From: JAGVIE01 sp964520905
Lineage (GTDB): Bacteria; Bacteroidota; Ignavibacteria; UBA10030; SZUA-254
NCBI GenBank assembly: GCA_964520905.1
Contig: CAZFQL010000021.1
Span: 1 to 37,638 of the forward strand
Direction: 5' to 3'
DNA: 37,638 bases
The position numbers and the translations under genes were made by a program. Positions within the stretch are counted from its first letter, which is position 1, and the number at the start of each line of letters is the position of its first letter. Below are positions 18,511-26,759 of the stretch, piece by piece. The notes below the pieces were generated by a model. It made no database searches and was not told the DNA's origin. It saw nothing but the letters and a program-made list of their open reading frames with translations.

Positions 18511-20235
18511 CTAATTATTATTGTTGCCGATTTTATTTATGATTTCTAAAAATAGTTCTTCAGAATTTACCGAGTTAAGATTCCATACAGTCTCAGGTTG
18601 AATCTTCCACCGTTCTTTTACCCGCTCGATTAAACTCTCACGAACAACGATTAAGAGATGAGATATTTTTTCTGCCATAAGCCGATTTAATGAGATCGTC
18701 CATCCCTCCTCTTTAAGTTCCAACGGACCCACTTCATCTACAATCACGAAACTGGCATCTATTATGTTGGATTTTTCTAAAACCCGGTTCCCAAATTCCA
18801 ACCCTTCATGTAAAAAAGTAAAATTGCCGATCCGGCTTCCTTCTCTTTCAACATCAGTCCTGCATAAAGGAACCGTTTTCCCGGTTTGAATATCCGCTAC
18901 ATCGTACCCAATCCTGACTGAATCGATGATAACAGCCAGCGACAAAATTCCACTAACCGGTATATTTCTATTCTTAAATTCTTCCACCAATCTCAAGAGC
19001 AATTTGGTTTTTCCACTTCCACGGTTACCGGTGAGGAAATAAATTCGCACGGTACTTATTCCATCATGGTTTAATTCTTTTAACCGATGATTCGCGACGG
19101 AGAGCATTCGGGAAAGCGATATAACCGGATGACGCAGCAGCATACGCTGGTTTCCGAGCGATGCTACCATGGTCGGCAATGCATCGAATGCCATCTCCAT
19201 CGCAGTACCAATTTGCCCGAAACCTTTTTTCATTATCCAATCAATTATTATCGGATTCCTAAGTTCAATCCCGATGATAGTGAAAGCCACAACCATGAAT
19301 GCAGCTCTGACGCTCATTTGCAAACCTATACTGATACCGCCCCACATCCCACCCGATGAACCTCCCGACATCTCTCCGAGAAGCAATCCTGCAAAAATCG
19401 TTATCACGATCAACTCGATCCATAATTTCGGCTTGGAAAATCGTTTCCACGCTTTAGGATAAAACACCATCATAGATATTATATATAAAGCGACAAGAGC
19501 GAACGACCATACAAGTGACAAAGCGCTGATTGCATAAAGTATCAACGGAATAATGATGATGGTAAGAATAAGCACAGTAACGGAAAATAGCTGTGTTCCT
19601 TCTGATGTCCATGCCGAATATTTTTCATTGGATTCAGGCGCCGGATCAAGTGTATCCTTAACGGCATTCTTACCTACAGCTATACCGAGGAGAACCGCAC
19701 CTAAACCGAACAATGCATTCACAGTTAAAAATATTCCGATGACATCGTATGCATCTAAACTGTGTATCCCCACGTTCTTCGCGGCAATTTTGTATGCTTC
19801 TATATACAACACCGCGATGTTGAATCCGTATGTTATAATCAGACTGACGATACTCTGGATAAAAGGTAAACATGCTGTAATCATTCCGCCGAGCAACAAA
19901 CCGATGCGCGCTCCTTTAGATATGCGAACAAACAGTTCGAGTGCAAACGCTTCAGTCAGTATTCCAACCATGGGACCGATAATTACAGCGCTCGGAGAAA
20001 TCGATTTCATCAAAGCACACACCACACCAGCCCGCCATACTAAACCTTTTTCATTCCAGAGTTTCTGTCCACCGATGAGTATCGATATCCCGATTGCCGA
20101 AAGAATCGTTCCTGTAAATGGTACACGAAGATTATGCAGAAAGCTCCCGATGATGATCTCGACCGAGCCCCACAAACTTCCGAGCAGTGCCGCCTTCACC
20201 CAAACTGGATGCAGATGTCTGTATTTCTCTGTCAT
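18511..20235 (-). CDS. multi-pass membrane protein fused to a THEP1-type NTPase (possible ECF-like transporter)
   Basis: This encodes 574 residues. Residues about 8-385 are hydrophobic with ten or so membrane helices. The first half (to about 200) resembles small S-component-like membrane proteins. The second half (about 230-385), with MSVRAAFMVVAFTIIGIELRNP followed by a helix ending in FDALPTM, recalls the EcfT/CbiQ type of coupling subunit. Residues about 398-573 form a P-loop NTPase of the THEP1/NTPase_1 family: Walker A GNRGSGKT at 403-410 and Walker B FVIVDEVGPLEL with D500 and E501. A single chain would then hold membrane and nucleotide-hydrolysing parts of an uptake system, with the TonB receptor downstream doing outer-membrane entry. 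The NTPase call is firm; the ECF-like reading of the membrane part is an inference. No clear ribosome site precedes the ATG. Confidence 0.8.
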   Translation of the reverse strand: MTEKYRHLHPVWVKAALLGSLWGSVEIIIGSFLHNLRVPFTGTILSAIGISILIGGQKLWNEKGLVWRAGVVCALMKSISPSAVIIGPMVGILTEAFALELFVRISKGARIGLLLGGMITACLPFIQSIVSLIITYGFNIAVLYIEAYKIAAKNVGIHSLDAYDVIGIFLTVNALFGLGAVLLGIAVGKNAVKDTLDPAPESNEKYSAWTSEGTQLFSVTVLILTIIIIPLILYAISALSLVWSFALVALYIISMMVFYPKAWKRFSKPKLWIELIVITIFAGLLLGEMSGGSSGGMWGGISIGLQMSVRAAFMVVAFTIIGIELRNPIIIDWIMKKGFGQIGTAMEMAFDALPTMVASLGNQRMLLRHPVISLSRMLSVANHRLKELNHDGISTVRIYFLTGNRGSGKTKLLLRLVEEFKNRNIPVSGILSLAVIIDSVRIGYDVADIQTGKTVPLCRTDVEREGSRIGNFTFLHEGLEFGNRVLEKSNIIDASFVIVDEVGPLELKEEGWTISLNRLMAEKISHLLIVVRESLIERVKERWKIQPETVWNLNSVNSEELFLEIINKIGNNNN

Positions 20236-20292
20236 TGTATGTTAAACATTAATCATTGATTTGTGATGAGACATTTCGGGATCTCAATAAAA

Positions 20293-20323
20293 TAAAAAAC
20301 CCATCACTTTGGGGAGGATGGGT
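20293..20323 (-). terminator. intrinsic terminator within the leader
   Basis: On the minus strand ACCCATC, an 11-nt loop and GATGGGT are followed at once by TTTTTTATTTT. It lies 64 nt upstream of the membrane-NTPase start codon, the position expected for an attenuator. Confidence 0.8.
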
Positions 20324-20558
20324 AGTATCGTCACGGAAAAACGATAACCATCATAAATGAATTATCGCTCTTCGGATAAAATTACAACCGACAGACTCCT
20401 TTCCAAATGTGGGAGGCATACCGATTTCTCGATGTACCCGTCCCGATTACTATTCGAATCGGGAAGCCGATACCGGCTTACTGGTCTGCCGCCATATCAT
20501 TCGATTTAGGCAAACAGACTCGGAGAAAATCAAAGAACAAACCGATTTAATATAGCTA
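20294..20558 (-). promoter_or_regulatory. structured mRNA leader, candidate riboswitch with attenuator
   Basis: On the minus strand, before the membrane-NTPase gene, about 265 nt fold into successive stems (plus-strand positions): 20484-20493 with 20509-20519, 20464-20469 with 20474-20479 (AAGCCG/CGGCTT), 20442-20448 with 20457-20463 (CCCGATT/AATCGGG), and CTCC 20396-20399 with GGAG 20412-20415. Then three segments can pair in exclusive ways: GCGATAA (20362-20368) or GTATCGT's complement ACGATAC (20325-20331) can each pair with TTATCGT (20341-20347). An intrinsic terminator follows. A TATAAT-like box on the minus strand at 20559-20564 may start the transcript. I could not match it to a known riboswitch class. 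Confidence 0.6.
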
Positions 20559-20610
20559 ATTATAGCGCATCATACAAAATAGGTTGAATCCCGGGGAATG
20601 CAGTTTGAAT

Positions 20611-20645
20611 AAAAAAGGCGCAAAGATATTATCAATCGTTGCGCC
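20611..20645 (-). terminator. intrinsic terminator after the aldehyde dehydrogenase gene
   Basis: On the minus strand GGCGCAA and TTGCGCC flank a 15-nt loop and are followed by TTTTTT. It separates the aldehyde dehydrogenase transcript from the downstream TonB operon leader. Confidence 0.75.
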
Positions 20646-20653
20646 ATTTTGAT

Positions 20654-20718
20654 TAAACCTCTCGACGAGCCGAGACTGACATCTTGCTATTTTTTTCGAG
20701 TAAGATGTCGGAGGTTTT
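20654..20718 (-). repeat. hairpin element (copy 3, one arm interrupted)
   Basis: The minus-strand arm AAACCTCCGACATCTTACT equals the start of the element at 7770. The opposite arm reads AGATGTC and then GAGGTTT, separated by about 15 extra bases that can themselves form a small hairpin (CTCGTCGAG type). It begins 6 nt past the aldehyde dehydrogenase stop. Confidence 0.5.
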
Positions 20719-20723
20719 ACTGG

Positions 20724-22208
20724 TTATTGATTATCTATCTGCGCTCTTTGCAATCCGCCGCTGTAATCTATGTACACTGTCTTCCATTCGCTGAAGAATT
20801 CGTACACAGTCCAGCCGCCCTCGCGGTGACCGTTACCCGTTTGCTTCACACCGCCAAACGGCATATGCGCTTCCGCTCCAATCGTTGGTGCATTGATGTA
20901 TGTGATTCCGGCTTTAATATCTCGAATCGCCCTGAATGCATCGTTCACATTCTTTGTGTAGATAGATGATGAGAGTCCATAGATTGTATCATTCAGAACA
21001 TTGATTGCCTCTTCTAACGATTTGATTCTGATAACTGAAAGAACGGGACCAAAGATCTCTTCCTTTGCAATTCTCATATTGGGAGTTACTTCAGTGAAAA
21101 TCGTCGGTTGATAGAACCAACCTTTATCGAGATCGCCGCCTCTTCCAATATCGCCGCCACATACGAGCTTAGCGCCCTCCTTCAAACCAATCTCAACGTA
21201 ACTATGATCGGTTTGACGCTGACCCTCGTTCACACAAGGTCCAACGTCGGTTGTTGGAAGGAGTCCATCACCAAGTCGGAGTTTCTTTGTTCGGTCGACT
21301 AGCATCGACATGAATTTATCGAAAACTTTCTCGTGCAATATCAACCTGCTTGTAGCAGTGCATCGCTGACCGGTTGTTCCGAATGCGCCCCAAAGCACAC
21401 CTTCGAGTGCGAGGTTCAAGTCGGCATCATCCATCACGATTTGTGCATTCTTTCCGCCAAGCTCAAGTGAAACACGTTTAAGTGTTTTACTTCCCATTTC
21501 GGAAATTTTTATCCCAATCTCAGTCGATCCGGTAAAGCTGACCAAATCCACTTCCGGATGACCAACGATAGCATTGCCAACTTCTCCGCCGCCACCATGC
21601 ACAATGTTAATTACACCTTCAGGCACACCAGCTTCGGCTAATATTTCAACGAGAGCCGTCGCAGTCGCAGGCGTATCGGATGCGGGTTTGAAAACAACAG
21701 TGTTACCACAGAGCAGCGCCGGGAAAATCTTCCATGTTGGAATTGCCATCGGGAAATTCCACGGTGTAATAATGCCTGCAACACCTATCGGAACTCGCAT
21801 CGCCATATTGAATTTATTCGGTAGCTCCGATGGTACTGTATGACCAAACAATCTTCGACCCTCTGAAGAAGCATAATACGCAGTGTCTATGCCTTCTTGC
21901 ACATCGCCTTTTGTTTCGGTGAGTACTTTGCCCATTTCTCGCGTCATGAGTTTGGCGATTTCTTCTTTGCGGGCGGTCATAATATCACCGACTGTCTTCA
22001 GAATATCGCCGCGCTTTGGCGCTGGGACAAGCCGCCATTTTTCGAACGCTGTACGCGCCGCCTTCACAGCTTCTTCAACATCTTCTTTCCCTGATTTGGG
22101 AAATATCCCAACGATTTCGCTCCAATTCGCAGGATTACGGTTCTCGAATGTTTTCCCTGATTTGGCATCACACCATTTGCCGTTAATAAAATTTTGGTAT
22201 TTTTTCAT
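20724..22208 (-). CDS. NAD(P)-dependent aldehyde dehydrogenase, possibly for 2-aminoadipate semialdehyde
   Basis: This is a 494-residue member of the aldehyde dehydrogenase superfamily, of normal length. It shows the oxyanion asparagine N151 in TPWNFP, the general base E249 in LELGGK, catalytic C283 in GQRCTA and the EEIFGPVLSV motif. It would oxidise an aldehyde to the acid with NAD(P)+ in the cytoplasm. The substrate is not fixed by the motifs. Because a lysine 6-aminotransferase gene is near (14854-16191) and produces 2-aminoadipate 6-semialdehyde, oxidation of that compound to 2-aminoadipate is a reasonable guess. Other semialdehydes (succinate, 2-oxoglutarate) are possible. AGGAGAA lies upstream of the ATG. 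It is set apart from the purB operon by a repeat-filled gap and ends at two hairpins. Confidence 0.9.
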   Translation of the reverse strand: MKKYQNFINGKWCDAKSGKTFENRNPANWSEIVGIFPKSGKEDVEEAVKAARTAFEKWRLVPAPKRGDILKTVGDIMTARKEEIAKLMTREMGKVLTETKGDVQEGIDTAYYASSEGRRLFGHTVPSELPNKFNMAMRVPIGVAGIITPWNFPMAIPTWKIFPALLCGNTVVFKPASDTPATATALVEILAEAGVPEGVINIVHGGGGEVGNAIVGHPEVDLVSFTGSTEIGIKISEMGSKTLKRVSLELGGKNAQIVMDDADLNLALEGVLWGAFGTTGQRCTATSRLILHEKVFDKFMSMLVDRTKKLRLGDGLLPTTDVGPCVNEGQRQTDHSYVEIGLKEGAKLVCGGDIGRGGDLDKGWFYQPTIFTEVTPNMRIAKEEIFGPVLSVIRIKSLEEAINVLNDTIYGLSSSIYTKNVNDAFRAIRDIKAGITYINAPTIGAEAHMPFGGVKQTGNGHREGGWTVYEFFSEWKTVYIDYSGGLQRAQIDNQ

Positions 22209-22256
22209 ATTGTTCTCCTAATATTGAAATTCTTTTTTGTATTCTCTCTCTGCGAT

Positions 22257-22348
22257 CTCTGTGTCTCAGCGGTGGATATAAAACCGCAGAGACGCCCGCC
22301 TGCCATAGTCCCGCAAAGCGGGACGGCGGGCAGGCAGAGTACACAGAG
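22257..22348. repeat. nested palindromic repeat
   Basis: Outer arms CTCTGTGT (22257-22264) and ACACAGAG (22341-22348) enclose a stem GTCTCAGCGGT/ACCGCAGAGAC (22263-22293, one mismatch). They also enclose a second stem, GCCTGCC (22298-22304) with GGCAGGC (22329-22335), capped by GTCCCGC-aaa-GCGGGAC (22308-22324). This looks like one dispersed palindrome inserted into another. Confidence 0.7.
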
Positions 22349-22353
22349 TTTAT

Positions 22354-23655
22354 TTAAAGACCTACACGCGTAAATATATAATCCACATTACGAATACTTT
22401 TCTTCAAATCAAATAGTTCGTCAAGCTCACTATTACTCAAGTATTTAATAATGTTTGAATCTGATTTTAGAACTTCTTTAAAACTTTTCTTTCCCGCTTC
22501 GCGGGACCACACTTCCATCGCATACTTTTGAACTGCGGCATAAGCATCTTCCCTCTTCATACCTTTTTTCGTAAGTGCGAGGAGAACCTCCTGTGAGAAG
22601 ATAAGTCCACTTGTTAACTCCAAATTCTTTTTCATGTTTTCGGGATAAACGATGAGCTTATCGATGATATCAGTGAACAAACCGAGCATGTAATCGAGCA
22701 GGATGCAACTATCGGGAATAATAATACGCTCGACTGATGAATGAGTGATATCCCGTTCGTGCCAGAGCGAAATATTTTCCATAGACGCTTGCGCATTGCC
22801 GCGCAATACTCGCGCTAATCCTGCGACCCGCTCGCAGGTGATCGGATTGCGCTTGTGCGGCATTGCGGATGAACCTTTTTGTCCTTTAGAAAAATATTCC
22901 TCTACTTCCAGAACTTCAGTCTTTTGAAGATGCCGGATTTCAGTCGCAAATTTCTCGAGTGAACTTCCAATGATGGCAATTGTTGTTAGAAATTCTGCAT
23001 GAAGATCGCGCTGAAGAATCTGTGTGGAAATCGGCGCCGGTTTCAATCCTAACTTCTCACAAACATATTTCTCAACGAAAGGATCGAGATGTTCGTAAGT
23101 CCCGACCGCTCCGGATATCTGTCCGCACGCTATGGTTTCCCTTGCCTGCTCAAGCCGACGGATATTTCTTTTCGTCTCATCGAACCAAAGCGCAAGTTTT
23201 AGCCCGAAGGTGGTCGGCTCAGCATGAATGCCGTGCGTACGACCGATCATCACAGTGTACTTATATTCATTGGCGCGCTTTGCGAGAATGTCGTTCAGTT
23301 TGTGCAAATCTTTCAGAAGTAAATCGGCGGACTGTTTCATCTGAAGTGAGAGGCCCGTATCAAGAATATCGGATGACGTCATACCGAGATGTATGAACCG
23401 GGATTCCTGTCCCACATATTCGCCGACGTTCGTCAGGAAAGCAATGACATCGTGTTTTACTTCTAGTTCGATCTCATCGATCCTTTTAACGTCGAATTTT
23501 GCCTTAGCACGAATAACATTAACCGCTTCTTTGGGAATGACACCAAGCTCAGCCTGTGCTTCACACGCAAGGATTTCAATATCAAGCCATGTTTGGAATT
23601 TATTTTCGTCTGTCCAGATTTTTCCCATCGCCGGACGTGTATAACGGGCTATCAT
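22354..23655 (-). CDS. purB: adenylosuccinate lyase
   Basis: This encodes 433 residues. The enzyme splits fumarate from SAICAR and from adenylosuccinate in purine synthesis. Visible are the N-terminal MIARYTRPAMGKIWTDENKF, the TSSDILDTGLSLQMK segment, GRTHGIHAEPTTFGLK with the catalytic histidine region, and the superfamily signature SSAMPHKRNPI near residue 260. The ATG overlaps the stop of the HtrA gene by 4 nt (ATGA), so translation is probably coupled. It is the last gene of the minus-strand operon starting with plsY. Confidence 0.96.
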   Translation of the reverse strand: MIARYTRPAMGKIWTDENKFQTWLDIEILACEAQAELGVIPKEAVNVIRAKAKFDVKRIDEIELEVKHDVIAFLTNVGEYVGQESRFIHLGMTSSDILDTGLSLQMKQSADLLLKDLHKLNDILAKRANEYKYTVMIGRTHGIHAEPTTFGLKLALWFDETKRNIRRLEQARETIACGQISGAVGTYEHLDPFVEKYVCEKLGLKPAPISTQILQRDLHAEFLTTIAIIGSSLEKFATEIRHLQKTEVLEVEEYFSKGQKGSSAMPHKRNPITCERVAGLARVLRGNAQASMENISLWHERDITHSSVERIIIPDSCILLDYMLGLFTDIIDKLIVYPENMKKNLELTSGLIFSQEVLLALTKKGMKREDAYAAVQKYAMEVWSREAGKKSFKEVLKSDSNIIKYLSNSELDELFDLKKSIRNVDYIFTRVGL

Positions 23656-24860
23656 GATGGATTCTTTTCCAGTTTAAGACTTAGATTAATTAATTTTTTG
23701 TCACGAATAATTTTCATCTTCAGCACGTCACCCTCTTTCGAGTTCTGGACGATTCCCATTATATCATCGTCGTTCGATATCTTCTCGCCGTTAACTTCTA
23801 TGATGATGTCTCCCGGTTTAAATCCACTGTCGTCAGCGGGACTTCGTCTCTTTACATCAGTCACGATAACGCCTTCGGCTTTCGCGAGATCAAAATAATG
23901 TGCCACCCGTGCGTCAACAGTTTGAACTTCCAATCCCGTCCAGAAGTTGCGTTCAACTTTTCCGCTTTTCTTCAGTTCCGTCACGATACTTTTCACGCGG
24001 TTGATAGGAATGGCAAATCCCAATCCGATATTTCCCTGGTTCGGTGTAAAGATTACGGCATTCACGCCAATAACTTCACCATCGGAGTTTAGCAGTGGAC
24101 CCCCGCTATTGCCTTGATTTATAGCCGCGTCTGTCTGAATCATTCCGCGATAAATTCGTCCTTGCTCAGCGTTCAGATTCATTCCCGTCGCACTTACAAC
24201 GCCAACGGTGACTGTCGGCTTATCGCTGATATCAAAAAGTCCAAACGGATTTCCCATCGCGATCACCCATTCGCCGATGAGAACATCGTCGGAATTCCCG
24301 AGCCGTATGTACGGTAAATCTTTTCCATCGATTTTGAGTAGAGCAATATCGGAAACAAGATCTGTCCCGACTAATTTTGCTTTATACTTTGCTTTGTTTG
24401 TAAGCGTTATGGTAATTTCTTTTGCGTTCCCCGCGACGTGATCGTTTGTCAGAATGTAACCATCTGGTGAAATGAGAAAACCCGAACCTAACCCTTTGAT
24501 TTCCTGTTTGTATGTTTTATCTCCGAAAAATTGCCGGAAGAACGGATCGTCGCCAAACATCTGCGACCAAGGATTGCGATATGTATATTCCCGAACTTCT
24601 GTAACATTGATTCCGACTACAGCGGGGCTTACAATCGCAACCGCACGAGTGATTGCATTTTGCCGGTGGTTGGAAATTTGATCGTTCAGACTGTCATCTT
24701 TTCCAGATGTCTGATACCCGGCAGTTGAAAAAAGCTCGTCAAATCCTCCATCCTTCTCCGAAGACAATGAAAGATTCCGATGACCGACTCCATATCCCAA
24801 TCCGAAGCCGAGCAGTAAAGGGAGAATAAGAATGATAAGTATGAATAAACTTTTTTTCAT
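23652..24860 (-). CDS. HtrA/DegQ-type periplasmic serine protease with one PDZ domain
   Basis: This encodes 402 residues with an N-terminal signal or anchor helix (about 3-26). The trypsin-like domain has the triad H141 (TNDHVAG), D171 (SDIALLKID) and S252 (NQGNSGGPLL). One PDZ domain lies at about 300-398, with the usual SPADDSGFKPGDIIIEVNG. It would degrade or refold damaged envelope proteins. DegP has two PDZ domains; a single one with an N-terminal helix is closer to DegS or DegQ short forms. It lies 22 nt after the transketolase C-subunit gene and overlaps purB by 4 nt. Confidence 0.95.
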   Translation of the reverse strand: MKKSLFILIILILPLLLGFGLGYGVGHRNLSLSSEKDGGFDELFSTAGYQTSGKDDSLNDQISNHRQNAITRAVAIVSPAVVGINVTEVREYTYRNPWSQMFGDDPFFRQFFGDKTYKQEIKGLGSGFLISPDGYILTNDHVAGNAKEITITLTNKAKYKAKLVGTDLVSDIALLKIDGKDLPYIRLGNSDDVLIGEWVIAMGNPFGLFDISDKPTVTVGVVSATGMNLNAEQGRIYRGMIQTDAAINQGNSGGPLLNSDGEVIGVNAVIFTPNQGNIGLGFAIPINRVKSIVTELKKSGKVERNFWTGLEVQTVDARVAHYFDLAKAEGVIVTDVKRRSPADDSGFKPGDIIIEVNGEKISNDDDIMGIVQNSKEGDVLKMKIIRDKKLINLSLKLEKNPS

Positions 24861-24882
24861 ATCCGTTTCCTTTATTTCTAAT

Positions 24883-25845
24883 TTATCGATTTTTCTTTCG
24901 CAATAAAACTTTGTGAGCGGCTTTCACGATTGCATCTTTATCTATGCCGTATTTTTTCATCAATTCCTCACCCGTACCGGATTCACCGAATGTATCGTTC
25001 ACGGCTACAAACTCCTGTAAGGTAGGAAGATTCTCAGCAAGAAATTCAGCAACCGCACCACCAAGTCCGCCGTGGCGTTGATGATCCTCGGCTGTCACTA
25101 TCGCACCGGTTTCACTTGCCGCTTTGATTAGAATTTCAGCGTCAATCGGCTTGATAGTATGCATATTGATCACGCGGGCACTGATTCCTTCAGTTTGAAG
25201 AATTTCTTCTGCAAGGATCGCTTCCCACACCTGCAAACCGCAAGCGATGATGGTAACATCCTTGCCATCTATAAGTGTATCGGCTTTCCCGAATTGAAAT
25301 TCTGCCGATGGATCGGTATAGACCGGTGAATTATCACGGAAGAAGCGAATATAAATCGGATGCTTCAGATCAATTGTAGCTTTCACCATTTTTTTCGCTT
25401 GATGATAGTCGCATGGCGATGCAACAATCATGTGCGGAAGCACCCGCATGATAGCAATATCTTCCAGAGACTGATGCGTAGCGCCATCGGGACCAACAGT
25501 TATACCGCAGTGCGAAGCACAGATTTTTACTGGAAGATCGCTGTACGCTATCGATTGACGTATCTGATCGAACGGACGACCGGCAGCAAATTCTCCATAA
25601 GCCGAAGCAAACGGAATCTTTCCAGCGACAGCAAGTCCGGCGGCAGTTCCCATCATGTCCTGTTCGGCAATTCCTACACTGAAAAAGCGGTCAGGAAATT
25701 CTTTCATGAACAGATCGGTACGAACCGATCCGGTGACATCACCACCCAGAACAACTACATCGGGGTTTTCATGTCCAAGTTCAACTAACGCTTCTCCAAA
25801 TCCGAGTCTTGTCGCTTTATTTTCTTTTATTTGATATTTAGGCAT
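24883..25845 (-). CDS. transketolase, C-terminal subunit
   Basis: This 320-residue protein covers the pyrimidine-binding and C-terminal domains of transketolase as a separate chain. E61 in SVGIAEQDMMG is the glutamate that activates the thiamine diphosphate cofactor. The SHCGITVGPDGATHQSLEDI segment also fits the family. It works only as a complex with the N-terminal subunit encoded 38 nt upstream. The pair moves two-carbon units in the pentose phosphate pathway. A DXP synthase is less likely because that enzyme is one chain. Confidence 0.93.
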   Translation of the reverse strand: MPKYQIKENKATRLGFGEALVELGHENPDVVVLGGDVTGSVRTDLFMKEFPDRFFSVGIAEQDMMGTAAGLAVAGKIPFASAYGEFAAGRPFDQIRQSIAYSDLPVKICASHCGITVGPDGATHQSLEDIAIMRVLPHMIVASPCDYHQAKKMVKATIDLKHPIYIRFFRDNSPVYTDPSAEFQFGKADTLIDGKDVTIIACGLQVWEAILAEEILQTEGISARVINMHTIKPIDAEILIKAASETGAIVTAEDHQRHGGLGGAVAEFLAENLPTLQEFVAVNDTFGESGTGEELMKKYGIDKDAIVKAAHKVLLRKKNR

Positions 25846-25883
25846 ATAGATATAATGGTCACGATTAAATTAATAAAGACTTG

Positions 25884-26759
25884 TCACAATTCCCAATCGA
25901 ACTTGATGAAATCTCCGAACTTTGTCGGCTGTAACTCGTTCAATGCCCGCTTTCCCTGCTCATCGTTTGGCGGCACGCCGTGCCATTTATAATCATCCTC
26001 CATAAACGAAACTCCCTTACCCATAAATGTATGAGTTATCAAAACTATCGGTTTACCTTTTAAACTCTGTGCTTGTTTTATAGTCGAAATAAATTGTTCG
26101 ATGTTGTTTCCGTCGCAATCTAACACGTGCCAGTTGAAAGCTTTCCATTTTTCCGCCAACGGCTCAAGCTCCATCACTTTATCCGTGCGTCCATCTATCT
26201 GGCAATGATTTCTATCTACGATGGCAATTAGATTATCGACTTTATGATGACCCGCAGTCATCATAGCTTCCCAATTCTGCCCTTCATCCAATTCACCGTC
26301 ACCTAAAACAACGTAAACACGATTTGGTTTATTATCGAGGCGCACACCAAGAGCGCAACCGACAGCGACAGATAACCCTTGTCCTAATGCTCCTGATGCA
26401 ATCTCGATTCCTGGAACACCGTGCGTATGGGCAGGTGCAGGATGACCCTGCAATCGTCCGTTTATTTTTCTGAGGGTTGTCAACTCGCTTAATGGCAGAT
26501 ATCCTCTGCGTGCAAGCGTAGCGTACCATGCGGGGCAAAGGTGCCCGGCAGAAAGGAAAAAGTAATCCCGGTCTTCCCATTTTGGATTTAGCGGATCTAT
26601 TTTGAGAAGATGAAAATAAAGACTCGCAAAAACATCGGCTAACCCAAGCGGACCGCCTGAATGACCCGACTTAGAAATCATCAGCATCTTGATTACATCG
26701 CGGCGAATTTGCCTCGCCATTTCTTTCAATTCAATTATATCAAACGGTGTCGATTTCAT
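25884..26759 (-). CDS. transketolase, N-terminal subunit
   Basis: This 291-residue protein is the thiamine-diphosphate-binding half of a split transketolase. The motif GDGELDEGQNWEAMMTAG (from G153) with N184 in VDRN is the diphosphate/metal site. SGHSGGPLGLADVFASLYF near the N-terminus and LSAGHLCPAWYATLA are also typical. The start codon lies inside the end of plsY (20-nt overlap), so the two are cotranscribed. The other half follows directly downstream. Confidence 0.94.
   Translation of the reverse strand: MKSTPFDIIELKEMARQIRRDVIKMLMISKSGHSGGPLGLADVFASLYFHLLKIDPLNPKWEDRDYFFLSAGHLCPAWYATLARRGYLPLSELTTLRKINGRLQGHPAPAHTHGVPGIEIASGALGQGLSVAVGCALGVRLDNKPNRVYVVLGDGELDEGQNWEAMMTAGHHKVDNLIAIVDRNHCQIDGRTDKVMELEPLAEKWKAFNWHVLDCDGNNIEQFISTIKQAQSLKGKPIVLITHTFMGKGVSFMEDDYKWHGVPPNDEQGKRALNELQPTKFGDFIKFDWEL

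Noticed and set aside
19553..20245. 230-codon plus-strand frame opposite the membrane-NTPase gene
   Set aside because: It is antisense to a gene with clear domains and shows low-complexity Thr/Ser/Pro/Ile composition typical of a shadow frame.
20401..20540. Regulatory RNA on the plus strand at the same site
   Set aside because: The T-tract terminator and the downstream gene are both on the minus strand; no plus-strand gene follows.
20294..20558. Cobalamin riboswitch
   Set aside because: A B12 riboswitch would suit a TonB operon, but I could not find the conserved B12 box or the GCCACUG-type core on the minus strand.
23652..23655. Sequencing error at the htrA-purB junction
   Set aside because: The 4-nt ATGA overlap is a common coupled stop/start and both proteins are complete.
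24883..26759. Frameshifted single transketolase gene
   Set aside because: Two separate chains with their own starts and a 38-nt gap match the known split form of transketolase.
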